A DNA stretch of 64,000 nt from Erythroxylum novogranatense. Its lineage: Eukaryota; Streptophyta; Magnoliopsida; Malpighiales; Erythroxylaceae. Every line of letters starts with the position of its first letter. The stretch's first letter is position 1. The translations under genes were made by a program, and so were the position numbers. Under the pieces are notes generated by a model. That model saw only the letters and a list, made by a program, of their open reading frames with translations, was not told the origin of the DNA and ran no database searches. Of this stretch, positions 49,966 to 63,756 are shown in pieces. Where the stretch lies: assembly GCA_029891385.1 (NCBI GenBank), contig CM057224.1, positions 806,001 to 870,000 of the forward strand. Direction: 5' to 3'.

Positions 49966-50426
49966 TACATTCTTAGTCTTATTATTATTAATTATTATTC
50001 TTCTTCTTCTTATTATTATTTAATTTTATAATAATAATAATAATAATTATTATTATTATTCATTATCATGATCATCATCATCATCTTCTTCTCCTTATTA
50101 TTAATTTTTATTATTGTTATAATTAATTTAATAATAAAAATAAAAATAAAATATGTTATTATTATTATTACTATTATTAAAATTAAAATTATTATTATTG
50201 TTATTGTTGTTGTTGTTATTTACCACTATCTTTTAGGAATAGCTAAAGATAGAGAAGATGGTGTCTTTAAATATTATGCAAATTCGAGAATAACTGCATC
50301 TTATGATTATCTATTCCTTATAATTTTTTTTCATTTAAACAAAGTAACAATTTGTTTATCAACAATAGATGAAGAATGTAATAATCATTACTTTGGACTA
50401 AACACCCCATTAGTATTAACTATATG
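49966..50426. other. Microsatellite-rich intergenic DNA
   Basis: TTATTATTA, TTCTTCTTCTT, AATAATAAT and ATCATCATC runs at about 49980-50215 without MITE arms, then a non-repetitive AT-rich part. The plus-strand frame of 153 codons here is a microsatellite translation plus chance sequence. Confidence 0.5.
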
Positions 50427-50617
50427 TAGGGATGTTAATAGGTTAGGTCGGGTACGAGCTGCTCTTGCCCCAGCTCAATCCGACCATGAGCTGACTAGCC
50501 ATGGTCGTAATTATATGACTAGCCTGTGACTAGGCTCATTTTTAATATTAAAAAAAACGACATTGTTTTTGTCTTATAATGAGGGTACAGGTCAAGCTGG
50601 GCCAAAATTAACACTCG
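50427..50617 (+). repeat. R3 repeat, best copy
   Basis: Starts TAGGGATGTTAATAGG, then GGTCGGGTACGAGCTGCTC, a central AAAAAACGACATTGTTTTTG and a right arm CAAGCTGGGCCAAAATTAAC. The pattern of a TAGGGATGTTAAT end, a GGGTCGGGC-like arm and an AAACGAYRTYGTTT core is what defines R3 here. Confidence 0.6.
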
Positions 50618-50660
50618 TAATTATATGATAATGATAAATTAAGACTATAATAAAATTGTA

Positions 50661-50960
50661 CAATTAATCAATATTTTAAAATCATACCATAAGTTTAATC
50701 GGTATTAAATCGTCATAAAATTAATTAAAGATTAAACACAATTTAAGAATTTTAAAATGATTGAAAAGATTATACTAATTGAAAATTTTTAATTTCAATA
50801 ATTTTTTTATTTTTTATAAAACTAATTATGTTATAAAAGTTAGTCAATTAATTAATAAACTGAATTTTTAACAATAAAATTATTAAATTAAATTAAAAAT
50901 TAAAATTGGTCGATCTAAAGATTTTACTATTAAATTGATAGAATCAGATTAGTTTAGTTT
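50661..50960 (-). repeat. R1 repeat
   Basis: CAATATTTTAAAATCATACC at the start, ATTAAATCGTCATAAAATT, AGTCAATTAATTAATAAACTG and GATCTAAAGATTTTA near the end. Confidence 0.75.
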
Positions 50961-51396
50961 ATAAAAGATTAAAATTAATAGAGTTTGAAATAATTTAAAC
51001 AATCCCAAAAATAGAAATAGTAAGAAATAAGAAAAAGGCAAAATTTTCCCGAGAAAATTGAAACATTCACGAAGAGATCCGAGAATCACAGAAAGGATTT
51101 TGGGTCAGTACTAAGGACCTGACCGTGACTCACTCTCCTCTCGCCACTTGTCTTTCTGTTGCTGGTTTTATAAATTGTAAAACGAAGGAAAAAATCAGTG
51201 TACTGGGTCCCACGTCAGCATACAAATGTCCGTACAAAACAAAACAAAACAAAACAGACACTCCTCCGTTCATCTTCTTGCTTTTTCGTTTCACCATCAC
51301 TGTGCATGTAGTTGGAGTATTGTGTGTGTGTGTGAATAGGTGGTGTGATCGTTGCTATTTAGTGGGTTTTGCTCTTTTTTGTTTGTGGTTCGTACA

Positions 51397-54300
51397 ATGA
51401 CGGACACGACTGACGATATAGCGGAGGAGATCTCTTTCCAGAGCTTTGATGATGATTGTAAACTGCTTGGGAATCTGTTAAACGATGTGTTGCAGAGAGA
51501 AGTTGGTGGCGGATTCATGGAGAAGCTTGAAAGGAACAGAATCCTCGCTCAAGTTTGCTCCTTTTTCCATTTCCCACTTCAATTTTCGTGTTGGACTTCA
51601 TGTTTTTAGTCAGTGCTGTGGCGGTGGTTTGAGATTGTTAGATGCTTATGAGCGTTTTTTTTTCTGAAAAAGGTTCTTTTTTTTGCAAATTTTGTGTTTT
51701 GTGATATTGCTCTTGCTCTTTGCATGGTTTTGTTTGGTTGCTCAGGAAACAGAGAAAATCGAAAATATGAGACCTTTCTTAAGTTTTGTGACGCTTTTCT
51801 GTAAAATGTGAAACTAAAACATCTTAACAAAGTTCTCTGTTTTTTTTTTTCCTTAGATCATTCCTCCTCCTGTGAAGATCGCACCTTTTCTTTGAAATCT
51901 CTAGTTTTTACCTTGTTGATGTCTTTTATGTTGATTGTAGAAAAAGAAGAATCAGTATGGCCAACTAGATAATAGGAATTCTAGTAAATGATTGATGATA
52001 GTGAGTCTTGCTTAGGGTGCTTTTCAAGCGTTCTGTATTTATTATGTAATCCAGAATGATCGTGAGCATTATGATGATATCTGCACAATAAACGTGGTAA
52101 ATGCTTTTCCATTGTATTATAGAGTGCTTGCAATATGAGATTGGCCGGGATCGAGGATGCAGCTGAAATCCTGGAGAAGAAACTGGCATTGGAGATATCG
52201 ACTATGACACTAGAGGAAGCCTTCACCATTGCTCGAGCATTTGGCCATTATCTCAATTTGATGGGAATTGCTGAGACTTATCATAGGTTCTTGTTTATGA
52301 GCACCTCTTCTTATTAGTTAGCAGATTAGGTTATTAGTTCTATTGTATAATGCAGTGACTAGTTTCATATAGTGTCAAATTAAGTATTTTAGCTAGGAAA
52401 TATATTAATGCATTATTTTTAATAAAGAATCTTTTGGTTTCTATATAGTGTTATAAGGCAGGATAGCTAAAATCATGCAGAAAGTTTGCATTTGTTGGTT
52501 TTCTTCTTATACATGTAATAAAAGGTTAGGAAGTTGGTTGATGATAATTACTGATAAAGTTGGGATTTTGGTTGTATTTTGTCGATACTGTTTTTGGCAG
52601 GGTTCGTAAAACACGAAGTGGGGCACATATATCGAAGTCTTGTGATGACATATTTAATCAGCTGGTGCAAAGTGGTGTATCTGCTGAGGAGCTTTATAAC
52701 ACTGTCTGCAAGCAGGTATGTTCTCTATTGTACTCTTCTTGGGGATTGGTTGGTTAGCTGTGTAGAAATTGTGCGAAGCAACTAACAATTTCTATAATTC
52801 AACTTATATTCTTAAACTTAATTTGCTAAAATAATACCTTAAATTGTCCAAAATAACAAAACAAGTTTTTAATTACTCAAATCTTTTGCCATGAAGTCTT
52901 GGAAAAAAATTGATCTAGGAGCAAGTTGTGAATGCGACTTTTTTTCAAGGCCTTGTCTGTTCTTCTACTTATCAAATCTTTGCTATTGCAGGAGGTTGAA
53001 ATTGTTCTTACAGCACATCCTACTCAAATTAATCGTCGTACCTTGCAATATAAGCACATTAGGATTGCTGTAAGTTTTTGCCAGCTGCTGTGAGTTCTAC
53101 TGATGTTTTGAAATTGATCACCTAAGTTACATGGGTGTATGATAAATCTGAAGGACAAATTTTATGCAATATGCAGCATCTTCTAGAATACAATGACCGA
53201 CCTGATCTTACTCATGAAGATCGAGAGATGTTGATTGAAGATTTGGTATGTTTGGAACAGCAAAAAATCCATGATCCTTTCTAACAGACCTGGAAATTTG
53301 GATGTATGTCCAGTAAAAAGCAATGCTCCCTGGAATTTTATATTATTTTTTCTTGTTTTTATAGGTAAGAGAGATTACTTCAATATGGCAGACTGATGAG
53401 CTGAGGCGGCAAAAACCAACGCCAGTAGATGAAGCTAGGGCAGGTATTCTTCAAAATTCTAATGTGTTTTCATCAACATGTTTGGTACTTTTTGAGAGTT
53501 ATAACTTCATTGCAGCAGAGAGGTTATTTATGAGAATTGCAGCTTGACTGTAGATAGCTGATGGTATTTAATACTCTATTCAGGCTTGAACATTGTGGAG
53601 CAGTCCCTATGGAAAGCTGTACCTCATTATTTACGCCGTCTTAGCAACACCCTAAAGAAGGTTTACCAATCATTTCTTCTTTCTTATTTGTAGAACTTAG
53701 AAGGCATGTAATGGAATTGTTGACTTACTCTCATTTATGATTTGGACTAAAGCATTTGTGCTTTCTAACCTTAGCATACTGGAAAGGCTCTCCCATTAAC
53801 TTGCACTCCAATAAAGTTTGGATCTTGGATGGGAGGTGATAGAGATGGAAATCCAAATGTCACAGCAAAGGTGAGGATTCCATACACAATGTTTCTTTTG
53901 AGTTGAATTGTCCTCCTGATTACTTGAAGGTTAATTTCATCAAGAATCGGTATGTTGTCATCAGAAAATATTTCATGTTTGAAGACACCCGTGACGTGAA
54001 TCAGTTTCTTAACTAACTTATGGTGAGTGAATCCCACGAGTATGGAAGTGCTGCTAAATGGTGAACGTAGCACGATGTTTAAATACATTATTTCAAAGCA
54101 CACTTCAATTGATGCCTTTATTCCATTTGAAGACCAAAGACCTCATCACCTTATTGAAGAGATGGTGAACAATCAAGTGCCTAATGATAAGCTTTAAATT
54201 CAACATCATACTTTCCCTTTCAAGCAGAGATAGTTGCCTGCTTATAGAAGTCTAACAATTAATATTGAGGCCTCCAAGTACAATGTAGAAATCCCACAAT

Positions 54301-57300
54301 TAGAACAGGTTGTAGTGATGGTATACTTGTTGCACTTTCAGCTACAGATGTCTTTTTTACCGTTGAAAGTGAATAATCATATTTGCTTTCCTCATGTCTC
54401 AAATGAATCTGTTATTACAATATTATATTCTTTTCAGGTAATTCTTTTTAAAACTATGAAGGCAGTGTAATTCACTACAACTTGTTTTACTTCCACACTG
54501 TATTGCTACTATCATGGACATATTTCAGCAAGTGGTTTCTTTTTTTCTGTTTCAGGTTACCAGAGATGTGTCACTTTTGTCTAGGTGGATGGCTATTGAT
54601 CTTTACATACGGGAAGTTGACAGCCTTAGATTCGAACTATCCATGAGTCACTGCAGTGATAAGCTATTAAGAGCGGCTCGTGATATTCTAGAAGCAGGTT
54701 AAATATGTCCGGTGCTGTAAAAAAAAGCAATTTTTAGAAAAATCTTCTTGAGCAATCAATAAGAAACTGCCTGCAAAGATATATAAAGTTCTGAGTCTAT
54801 TAAGTTCAGTCAGTATGGAAAAATAAATTTTTTATATTTATACCTTCACTTTCTGTACTAAGGCATGTATCTTGATGTGATGATCCATGCACATGTCTCA
54901 TGAACGTGGGATTTATTTTTCATGTAAATCGATTTTGTGTCAGCTGAAGCTCATGTTGCTACACTTTCAGGACTTCTCTTATGCTTATATAATCTGACTG
55001 TGAGTCGAATACTTTACAGACAATTCTTCAGATGATCGGCATGAGAGTTGGACTCAACCTGTTAGCAGAAATCAAATCAAGTTTCATGGACAACCAGTTT
55101 CATCCCTTCCTACACAGCTTCCTGCTAGAGCTGATCTCCCTGCCTGCAGTGGTGAGGGAAACTACTATTTTAATTAAAATTTTGTTCAAGTATTCTAGAC
55201 ATTATAATATTAAGTGCATGTTGCATTTTGGTATAGAAAAATCATGAAAAATTTGAACTGTGGAAGTCCTGGTCCAATTCATTGAGTAGGGAAATTTAGT
55301 CCAAGTCTGAATTCATCTAGACAGACCCTAATCCTAGTCTTAATAATCATAAACTTTAGTCAGTTATTTCGTTTTTGAACAAATGATATTTTTACGGGCC
55401 ATATTGACTATATTGATTTCTTTTAATGTATCTCTTCATATAGAATGTGGTGATGGAGCATCTCAGTATCCCAAGCTGGAGCTTCCACGGACTAATTACA
55501 TGCCTTCGAATCGTCAGGTCAATAAAGTTCTTGAAATTGTTGTCTTGTAGCTAATTAAGTAATCTTGTTGATATTGGATGTACTTAACTTCCTACCTTCT
55601 TTTTCTTTATGTACATATTATTGGATCCTCAGGTTTCTTCAAATTCAGAAAATTCGGCTAACGATTGCAGTCATGGTTTACATAAATCACCTTCAAATGG
55701 AAATGTTTCTAGTCCTAATGATTCTCCATCTACTGGGGCTCCACGTACGTCTTCGTTCAACTCCAGTCAACTTGTTGCTCAGAGGAAACTCTTTGCAGAA
55801 TCCAAGATAGGGCGTAACAGCTTCCAGAAGCTTCTAGAGCCAAGTTTGCCTCAACTTCCTGGAATTGCTCCCTACCGAGTATTCCTTGGAAATGTGAAAG
55901 ATAAGGTATTGTTTCTCTTTAGACCTCATTATGAGTTGTCAACAGTATACACTTGCCATGAAGTTGTAAATGGGGAATCTAGTAGATGGTAGAGCTGATA
56001 ATAATTTACACAGGCTTGATAAAGCATCGTGCTAGTTCTTATTTTAAATGTTTTTCATAGTTTTGGTCAGTTGAAACCTTTCACTCACTTTTCCTGACTC
56101 ATAGGTGTTCCCCCTTTGGAATCTAGAGACTTCCATTTCATTAATACGGTGCTAAGGCAACAATGGTAAATTCCTTTAATAATAGGAACTGAGTTTACCA
56201 CCGGAAAGCATAGATGTTTTCCATGAATATTAAGATAGGTACACATCAAGATGGATGTGGATTTACAATACAAGAAAACTTTTCTTTCGGCATAATGCTA
56301 TTAGCCGACAAGAGGTTAAAAGTCAATGAATTATCAACAGGATAGGTTTGATGCAATATAGATGTGTAGACTACAGTGTTACCATGAATTGAATTTATTT
56401 ATTAGAATTTCAATACAAACCCATTAATTTCTTAGCCATTTATATAGATCCAATTAAGGTGCATTTCTTTATCCAACAATCCAATTATTTTGTGCTGATA
56501 TGTCCTCAGGATAATCGTGATTAGAGAAAATAGAAGTGAGAGAGTTACTGAAAAAGTAATCTTTCTTTTTTTGTCCTTTGATCAAAATCTTTTGTTAAAT
56601 ATGCTTTAAGGATCACATCATCCTATAATTCCTGAAAGGGTGATACTAATACCACTCATTGAAGATAAATTCCACATCAAGTGTTGTAGGGTTTTGTGAT
56701 CAACTTCCTTTCAATAATCATAAATCCTATGGTGACACTGTCAAGGGTTTCAATCAACTCGTTGCCTCTGTTAGACAAACAATAATGAATGCTTGTACAT
56801 GGTATTCTAAATATTTCAGCTTATTAAGACAAGAAGACGGTTGGAACTTCTCCTTGAGGATCTTCCTTGTGACTATGATCCTTGGGACTATTATGAAACT
56901 ACCGATCAGTTACTGGAACCCCTGCTTCTATGCTATGAATCCCTGGTAAGAGCATTCTCATGCCAGTGTGTCCACCGAAAATGATCACTGTACACTAACA
57001 ATGTGGAGTAATTGGAGGATTTCCTTTCATTTTTTTTCATTGATGAATTTTACAGCAATCATGTGGAGCCGGAGTCCTAGCTGATGGTCGATTAGTTGAT
57101 CTGATAAGAAGAGTTGCTACATTTGGAATGGTATTGATGAAGCTAGATTTGCGTCAGGTGAGCCTGTTTCTGACTGTTAGCCAAATCCATGTACTTAAGG
57201 TGCCTGCTTTAATATAATATTTTGTGATGAAACAGGAATCTGCCAGACATTCTGAAGCACTTGATGCAATTACCAAATATTTGGATATGGGAGCATACAG

Positions 57301-59836
57301 TGAGTGGGACGAAGAAAAGAAACTGGAATTTCTGACAAAAGAACTGAAAGGAAAGAGACCACTAATTCCTGTTTCCATTGAGGTATGTATTTAAACAGCA
57401 TCTGTGAACAAGTTGTGGCAATATAAGCATGATACATTTAACATTATGCTTTAAAAAATGAAAGTTCTTTGTTTAAATATGTAGGAAAGATTAAAGAGAA
57501 GGAAAATGAGGAAAATTTTCTCTTTGATGACAATGTCATAACCTCTGCAATATTCTTTGGATTTTAATTTTTTCCTTCCTAACTAGGAGACGTCACCATG
57601 GCTGTTGACATAATGTGTAATAAACCCTTGGTTTTTGATAGTATCTTTCTTTCTGCTTCTCTAAGTATGATGCTGTTCCTTACTGAGCCTTTGCAGGTAC
57701 CGCTGGATGTCAAGGAAGTCTTAGATACCTTTCATGTTGCTGCTGAGCTAGGGAGCGACTCACTTGGAGCTTATGTGATTTCTATGGCATCAAATGTGGG
57801 TTTTTTCTTAAAGTTTTCTTCTTAAAGAGAGTTTTGAGGAGTTTATGATATCATGAAGTGCTATAACTCGTATATATAAATGTTATTATTGGCTCTATTC
57901 CTGTGTTTTGGCAGGCAAGCGATGTCCTTGCAGTGGAGCTTTTGCAGAAAGATTCCAGACTTGCTGTTAGTGGGGAGTTAGGGAGACCGTGTCCTGGTGG
58001 ATCGTGAGTATATCAATTCTATGTTCAGGTTTTTGTGAATATTTTTGCATGGTAGCTCAGTAGAATCATAATCAATTGAATTTATCATCAGAAGGTTGTC
58101 AAGCCAGAAGGTAGGCCACTTAATGCAGAATATAGGATCTGTCTTTTCTTCTTCTACAGTTGGAAAATAACTAGAAGCACATTGATAGTGCCAAATGGGG
58201 AATCCCTTGACCACAATCTTTTTTGCAATGATGCCTTTGGAAATGGAGAAAACATTTTTGCTTGTTTTTAGTCTAAAAGTACCATCGATGAAATATTCTG
58301 ACCAAATCTGTATTTATCCTGTAAAAGGTTGCGGGTAGTTCCGTTGTTTGAAACTGTAAAAGATCTGAGAGGAGCTGGTTCAGTGATCAGAAAATTACTG
58401 TCAATTGATTGGTACCGTGAACACATTATCAAGAACCATAGTGGGCATCAGGAGGTACTTGTGAATCTTTTCTCAAAACTCCTTTCAGTTTGCTCTGAGG
58501 AAATTTTGAAGCTTATGAAGTTTATATCATCATGACGATAGGTCATGGTTGGATATTCTGATTCTGGAAAAGACGCGGGGCGTTTCACTGCTGCATGGGA
58601 GCTCTACAAAGCCCAAGAAGATGTTGTTGCTGCCTGCAATGAGTTTGGTATTAAAGTAACTCTGTTCCATGGAAGAGGAGGGAGTATTGGTCGTGGAGGT
58701 GGCCCCACATATCTTGCCATTCAGTCCCAACCACCAGGCTCGGTTATGGTGAGTATGCTTAGTTCTTTGTCAGCCTGATCTTTCATTCTGCTCTTACTGA
58801 TCACAGTCTGGCCAACTTTCAGTCTTCAGACTGATATATTTTTGTAATCTTCCATTGTTGTGGTTCTGAGTCCTATAACTATTCAGTATAATTTGTTCTT
58901 CCAATGGTGATTGTTTGCAAGTTGGTTTATACTCGACGAAGGGAAAAAGATGATTTATTGTTTAGGAGCTATAAATCTGTACAAGTTATCTGATGTAAAT
59001 TCTGCTGACAGGGTACTCTTAGATCCACCGAACAAGGTGAAATGGTGCAGGCCAAGTTTGGGCTGCCCCAGACAGCTGTGAGACAATTGGAGATATACAC
59101 AACTGCAGTGCTGCTTGCAACTTTACGTCCCCCACTTTCACCTCGAGAACAAAAATGGCGTAATCTAATGGAGGACATTTCGAAGATCAGCTGTCAGAAC
59201 TATCGGAGCACAGTCTATGAAAATCCAGAATTTATTGCCTACTTCAATGAAGCTACCCCGCAGGCTGAGCTTGGCTTCCTTAACATTGGAAGTCGCCCTA
59301 CAAGAAGAAAGAGCTCAACAGGAATCGGACATCTTCGTGCCATTCCATGGGTGTTTGCATGGACACAAACAAGATTGGTTCTTCCAGCATGGCTTGGAGT
59401 TGGATCAGGTTTGAAGGGTGTTTGTGAGAAGGGTCATACAGAAGACTTGAAAGCTATGTACAAAGAATGGCCATTCTTCCAATCCACAATAGACCTTATA
59501 GAGATGGTCTTGGGTAAGGCAGACATTCCAATAGTGAAGCACTACGATGAAGTGCTCGTGTCTCCTAGTAGAAGAGAGCTTGGTGCTGAAATAAGAAGAG
59601 AACTATTAACAACTGAGAAATATGTATTAGCGGTTAGCGGACACGAGAAACTATCTGAGAACAATCGGAGCTTGAGGAGGCTTATCGAGAGCAGGCTGCC
59701 GTATCTGAATCCTATGAACATGTTGCAGGTGGAGATCCTGAAGAGATTGAGAAGTGATGATGATAACAATAAACTCAGAGATGCCCTGCTTATTACGATA
59801 AACGGGATTGCAGCTGGTATGAGGAACACAGGTTGA
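51397..59836 (+). CDS. PPC4: Bacterial-type phosphoenolpyruvate carboxylase
   Basis: Twenty exons: 51397-51552, 52123-52286, 52601-52715, 52992-53069, 53177-53245, 53365-53443, 53584-53660, 53775-53870, 54556-54697, 55020-55151, 55444-55517, 55633-55905, 56820-56945, 57056-57157, 57236-57382, 57697-57795, 57915-58003, 58328-58454, 58542-58748 and 59012-59836. All are GT..AG and frame-continuous, giving 1058 residues (castor PPC4 about 1050). The enzyme adds bicarbonate to PEP, making oxaloacetate. Catalytic motifs are LTAHPTQ (His154), GGDRDGNPN (266-274), [11 protein letters not shown] (719-729) and [13 protein letters not shown] (757-769). A Ser/Asn/Pro-rich disordered insert (about 345-450) and the C-terminal RNTG, in place of plant-type QNTG, mark the bacterial type; the N-terminal phosphorylation motif of plant-type PEPC is absent. 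In castor this type joins plant-type subunits in the class-2 complex at mitochondria. The gene appears intact. Confidence 0.97.
53871..54555. other. Long intron 8 of PPC4
   Basis: 685 bp. A middle part (about 53930-54330) is less AT-rich and has broken open frames on both strands. I could not assign it to a family. It may be an old insertion in the intron; the flanking exons join in frame. Confidence 0.4.
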
Positions 59837-60472
59837 GATGCAACTAAATCAATATACATATGAGAAACTTGTTCTCTTTGACAGTTTCTAGCTGAAGGGT
59901 GAATTTATAATTATATATGCCCCATTTGAGATCGTAACTTTTGTGGATTATGCAAGTAGATAATGAACTTGTTGGATTTTCATAGTTGGAATGTTGGTAT
60001 GTCTCTGGTTCTTCAATTTTGGAACTCCTGAATTGCGCTAGATTGCTTATATGTTGTTGAATGAATGAGCATTCAGGATTTGTTCTTCTGCTGAACTGCT
60101 TACCAGGACAAATCAAGCTTGTTGGAATGCATTTTCCAGGTGAATATTGCATGATCATTCAAACTAGCTCATTTTTGGTCCTCTTTGATCCTATTAAGCT
60201 TAGGTATAGAATTTGATGTGTTTAGGAAGGACTACATGATGCTATATGATGATGGTTATCAATATTATGTTTTAGTATTTTTAATATTGCAAATTATTTT
60301 TTAATAAATAAATTTGGATAATAAAGTATTTTTAAAATTAGTAAAATAACAAAATAAGTTTGTGTATATATTTTTCAAAAGAAAAACAACTTTACCAAAT
60401 TTATGTACGAATGTCCATGGGAGCCTCCCAATTTTTTTTTAAATTTAATGTGTAAAATGTATTTTTTTAATT
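59837..60472. other. PPC4 3' flank
   Basis: 3' UTR for an undetermined distance (perhaps to about 60150), then AT-rich DNA. No gene. Confidence 0.4.
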
Positions 60473-60659
60473 AGGTTCGACCTTATTTTGCTCAGGCTCA
60501 AACTTGTCCGGGACTTGACTTTTTTAAATAAAACGATGTAAATTTACTTAAAAGAATTGGATCTTACGGCAGTATAGGTATAGGTTTGAGCTTAACTTAA
60601 TAATTGACCAATTGAAAAGGATTTAATTTAGGCTGTAGGTTTAGGTTAGTTCATCCCTA
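60473..60659 (+). repeat. R3 repeat
   Basis: AGGTTCGACC, GCTCAGGCTCAAAC, a core TAAAACGATGTAAAT, then GGTTTGAGCTTAACTTAAT and an end TTCATCCCTAA. The arrangement agrees with 50427-50617. Confidence 0.5.
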
Positions 60660-61621
60660 AATTTATGTTGCTTAAGCTTGTGATCATAAGAAAACCATAA
60701 ACCCCTTTTTTTTGGGATTTAATTTTACCATAAACTTTAGGTTAATCTATATGATAATGGCAACTTAAAGTCTATCCATAGAAGGCTTATAGTTATTTTT
60801 ATTTTCCTAAGCTGTAAAAGAGTTTCTTACAAAATTTTGATACCCTTTTGTGAAAGAGCATACTATATAATAATTATGATTAATATTATTTAATTTATTC
60901 TTATAAATTAACAAATAATTTATGATATATAATTTATGATATATATATATATATATATATCATAAATTATTTGTTAATTATATATAAATGCCCTAGAACT
61001 CCTATAATTTGACATTTTAATATTTCGTTCATATTTAAATTATTTTTACTTAAAATAGCATATTATTAAAATTCTTAAATTCTAATATAGCGTAGTCATA
61101 AAGAGGTAAATAATAAAATTTTAAATATAAAGATTAAAAATCAGTTTACAAGAGAGTTAAAATTAATTAATCCTTTAATTAACGATAATGATAATAATTA
61201 TGAGGTGAAGAAAATGGTGACTCATAATTTTTTCCTTTTAAAATGTTAAATAGTAAAATATGAACACACCCTCTAAGCTATTCCAACCTAAATATGTATA
61301 AGAACAAAAGTAAATACCATAAATAGTAGGTTTTCACTAATTATAGATTCCAATAATCCAAATATGTGTAAACAAGCCTCAAGCATTCTGAATTATCGTG
61401 TTTCTGTGCATTTCTAAAGTATTTTCCCCAAAAGAGATGCCATTTGCATCCAATCCTTTTCTTTGTTTTTCATCTAAAGTGTTGTCCAGCTAATGAACTG
61501 TTGACAAAGAAGAAGAAGTGAAGAACCAACTATTTTCTTAAACATTAAGAATTATAAGAAAAAGAAAGATTTTAATTGATATACTTTTATTATGATAATC
61601 TTATATATATATATAAGATTA
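60660..61621. other. Intergenic, AT-rich, with two palindromes
   Basis: No gene. It contains the long palindrome at 60906-60979 and a smaller one (AATCTTATATATA, mirrored) at about 61596-61621. Confidence 0.45.
60906..60979. repeat. Long AT-rich palindrome
   Basis: AATTAACAAATAATTTATGA (60906-60925) is matched by its exact reverse complement (60960-60979), and the arms continue inward through a (TA)n stretch. A partial second ATAATTTATGATATAT on the left makes the structure asymmetric in the middle. Confidence 0.85.
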
Positions 61622-61997
61622 TTCAATGACTAAAAATTCAATTGATTCGCTTATTTAACTTTGAAAACTTTGAACATGTTAATTTTTGGTTCGTTTTTTA
61701 ATTTTTAATCAACTTACTTTAATAATTTTTATTGTTAAAAACCGATCAGTTTATTAATTAATTGGTCAGTTTCATAAATTAATTAAAATAAATCAATTAA
61801 CTTTTATTTAACAGTCTCTTTTTTAATTAAACTTCAAATTCTCCTATAGGTAAAAACGATTTCTTTTATTTATATTTCAAAATTTTAATTCTAATCAATT
61901 TTAATCTGTTTTATAACAGTCTAATATTAGTTGGACCTTTTACATTTATACTTTTTATCTTACTAATTTAACTTTCGGTATAGTTTTTAAAAAGTGG
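61622..61997 (+). repeat. R1 repeat
   Basis: TCAATGACTAAAAATTCAATTG at the left, TTATTGTTAAAAACCGATCAG, TTAATTAATTGGTCAG, TTTAATTAAACTTCAAATTC and TTTTTAAAAAGTGG at the right. Confidence 0.78.
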
Positions 61998-62904
61998 TAT
62001 TAATCAATGCCTAGACTTGGATCCATGATCTTTCCAAACTTGTAATATTTTCACATGTTATCACATAATTAAGTACACTAAACTCTTAAATCTCAAAAGA
62101 TATAATTCATGACTACTCATATATTTAATTTAAGTCTAAGATACTCATTTTAATTATTAATATTTAAATTTATTATAAATTCTGATGAACTTAGAATCTA
62201 TATTTCTTCTTTTAGGATGAAATGGTGATGTCCATCTGGAGAAGTTCTGAACTAAATTGGGTCGTACATGTCTGTTAAGTGGAAGTCACTTCAGACTTTC
62301 ATCTGGATTCTGCTGACATATCCCTGTAAGCAATTTAGGTGCAAAGACACGATCGGACTTTGCGTGAATTGGTTTAGTGCAGTCTCCCCAAACTTACTCA
62401 AAACCTATAATGTTTAGGTTCTATTTTGATAGATATGTATTTTAGTACAGAACATGATCATTACAGACACTTCTTGTCTATGTCAAATAGCAAAAATGGT
62501 TTCGAACAAACATCTTTGACCTGCAACACAAAAGGAAAGAATTTGTTCTTAAAAACTACAATGGGATTCGTAAGTTGGTCGTGGATTTGTAGCCAACCAT
62601 GTCCTTTCATCAACAGTTTGGTTTGGAGCACATATACTCACTAGAATTCAACTATTTTTAACTAATATTTTAGAGATTGCGTGGAAAATTAAATTAATAA
62701 AATAAAAACTTTAATAATAAAATCAATATATAATAAATAAATAAAATATAAAATAATTAAAAATAATAAAATAAAATACTTTTTTAAAATATGAATATCT
62801 ATTAATGTGAATAATAATAATAATGTAAGTCAATATAAAATGGATGAATCGGGTATACAATTTGGTAATCGTAAGAGGTAAGGAGAAAACTGAATAATCT
62901 GTTA
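61998..62904. other. Intergenic, no gene seen
   Basis: AT-rich, with a less AT-rich stretch at about 62210-62640 (for example GTCCATCTGGAGAAG) that has only a 72-codon ORF without recognisable homology. Confidence 0.35.
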
Positions 62905-63302
62905 TTAATCTGTTTGGTTCCACTTCTGTTTTTTTGTTATTTTTAGTTTTTGTTTCTTGTTTCGGTTTCTGTTTTTTTGCTTAAACAAATGAAACTTGTT
63001 TGGTTGAGATTTGTAACATAAAAACTGAAAATAAAAACCTGTTTGGTTGAAATTTTAATAAATTTATTATTATTATTATTATTTATTGTTAATAATAATA
63101 TTATTAATTATTGTTATAAAATTTCTACTTACTATTATTATTATTATTAATTGTTAATAATAATATTATTATTAATTATTGTTATAAATTTCACTACTAC
63201 TATCATTATTATTATTATTATTATTTATTGTTAATAATAATATTATTAATTATTATTAATTATTGTTATAAAATTTCTACTTACTATTATTATTATTATT
63301 AA

Positions 63303-63339
<37 letters not shown>

Positions 63340-63459
63340 TGTTAATAATAATAATATTATTAATTATTGTTATAAATTTTCCACTTACTTTTATTATTAT
63401 TAAAATCGTTATTATTAATTATTGTTATAAATTTTCTACTTACTTTTTATTATTATTAA

Positions 63460-63519
<60 letters not shown>

Positions 63520-63681
63520 GTTATTCTTATTCTTATTAATTTTATTATGATTTATTTTATTATGATTATTATTATATTGTTAATAATAATATTATTATTG
63601 TTAATTATTGTTATAAATTTTCTACTTACTATTTTTAATACTATTAATATTATTATTATTATTATACCAAACTAATTATCT

Positions 63682-63756
<75 letters not shown>

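Noticed and set aside
53771..54103. Minus-strand ORF of 110 codons overlapping PPC4 exon 8 and intron 8
   Set aside because: It overlaps the conserved plus-strand GGDRDGNPN exon. The intronic part did not match a retroelement domain well enough to call.
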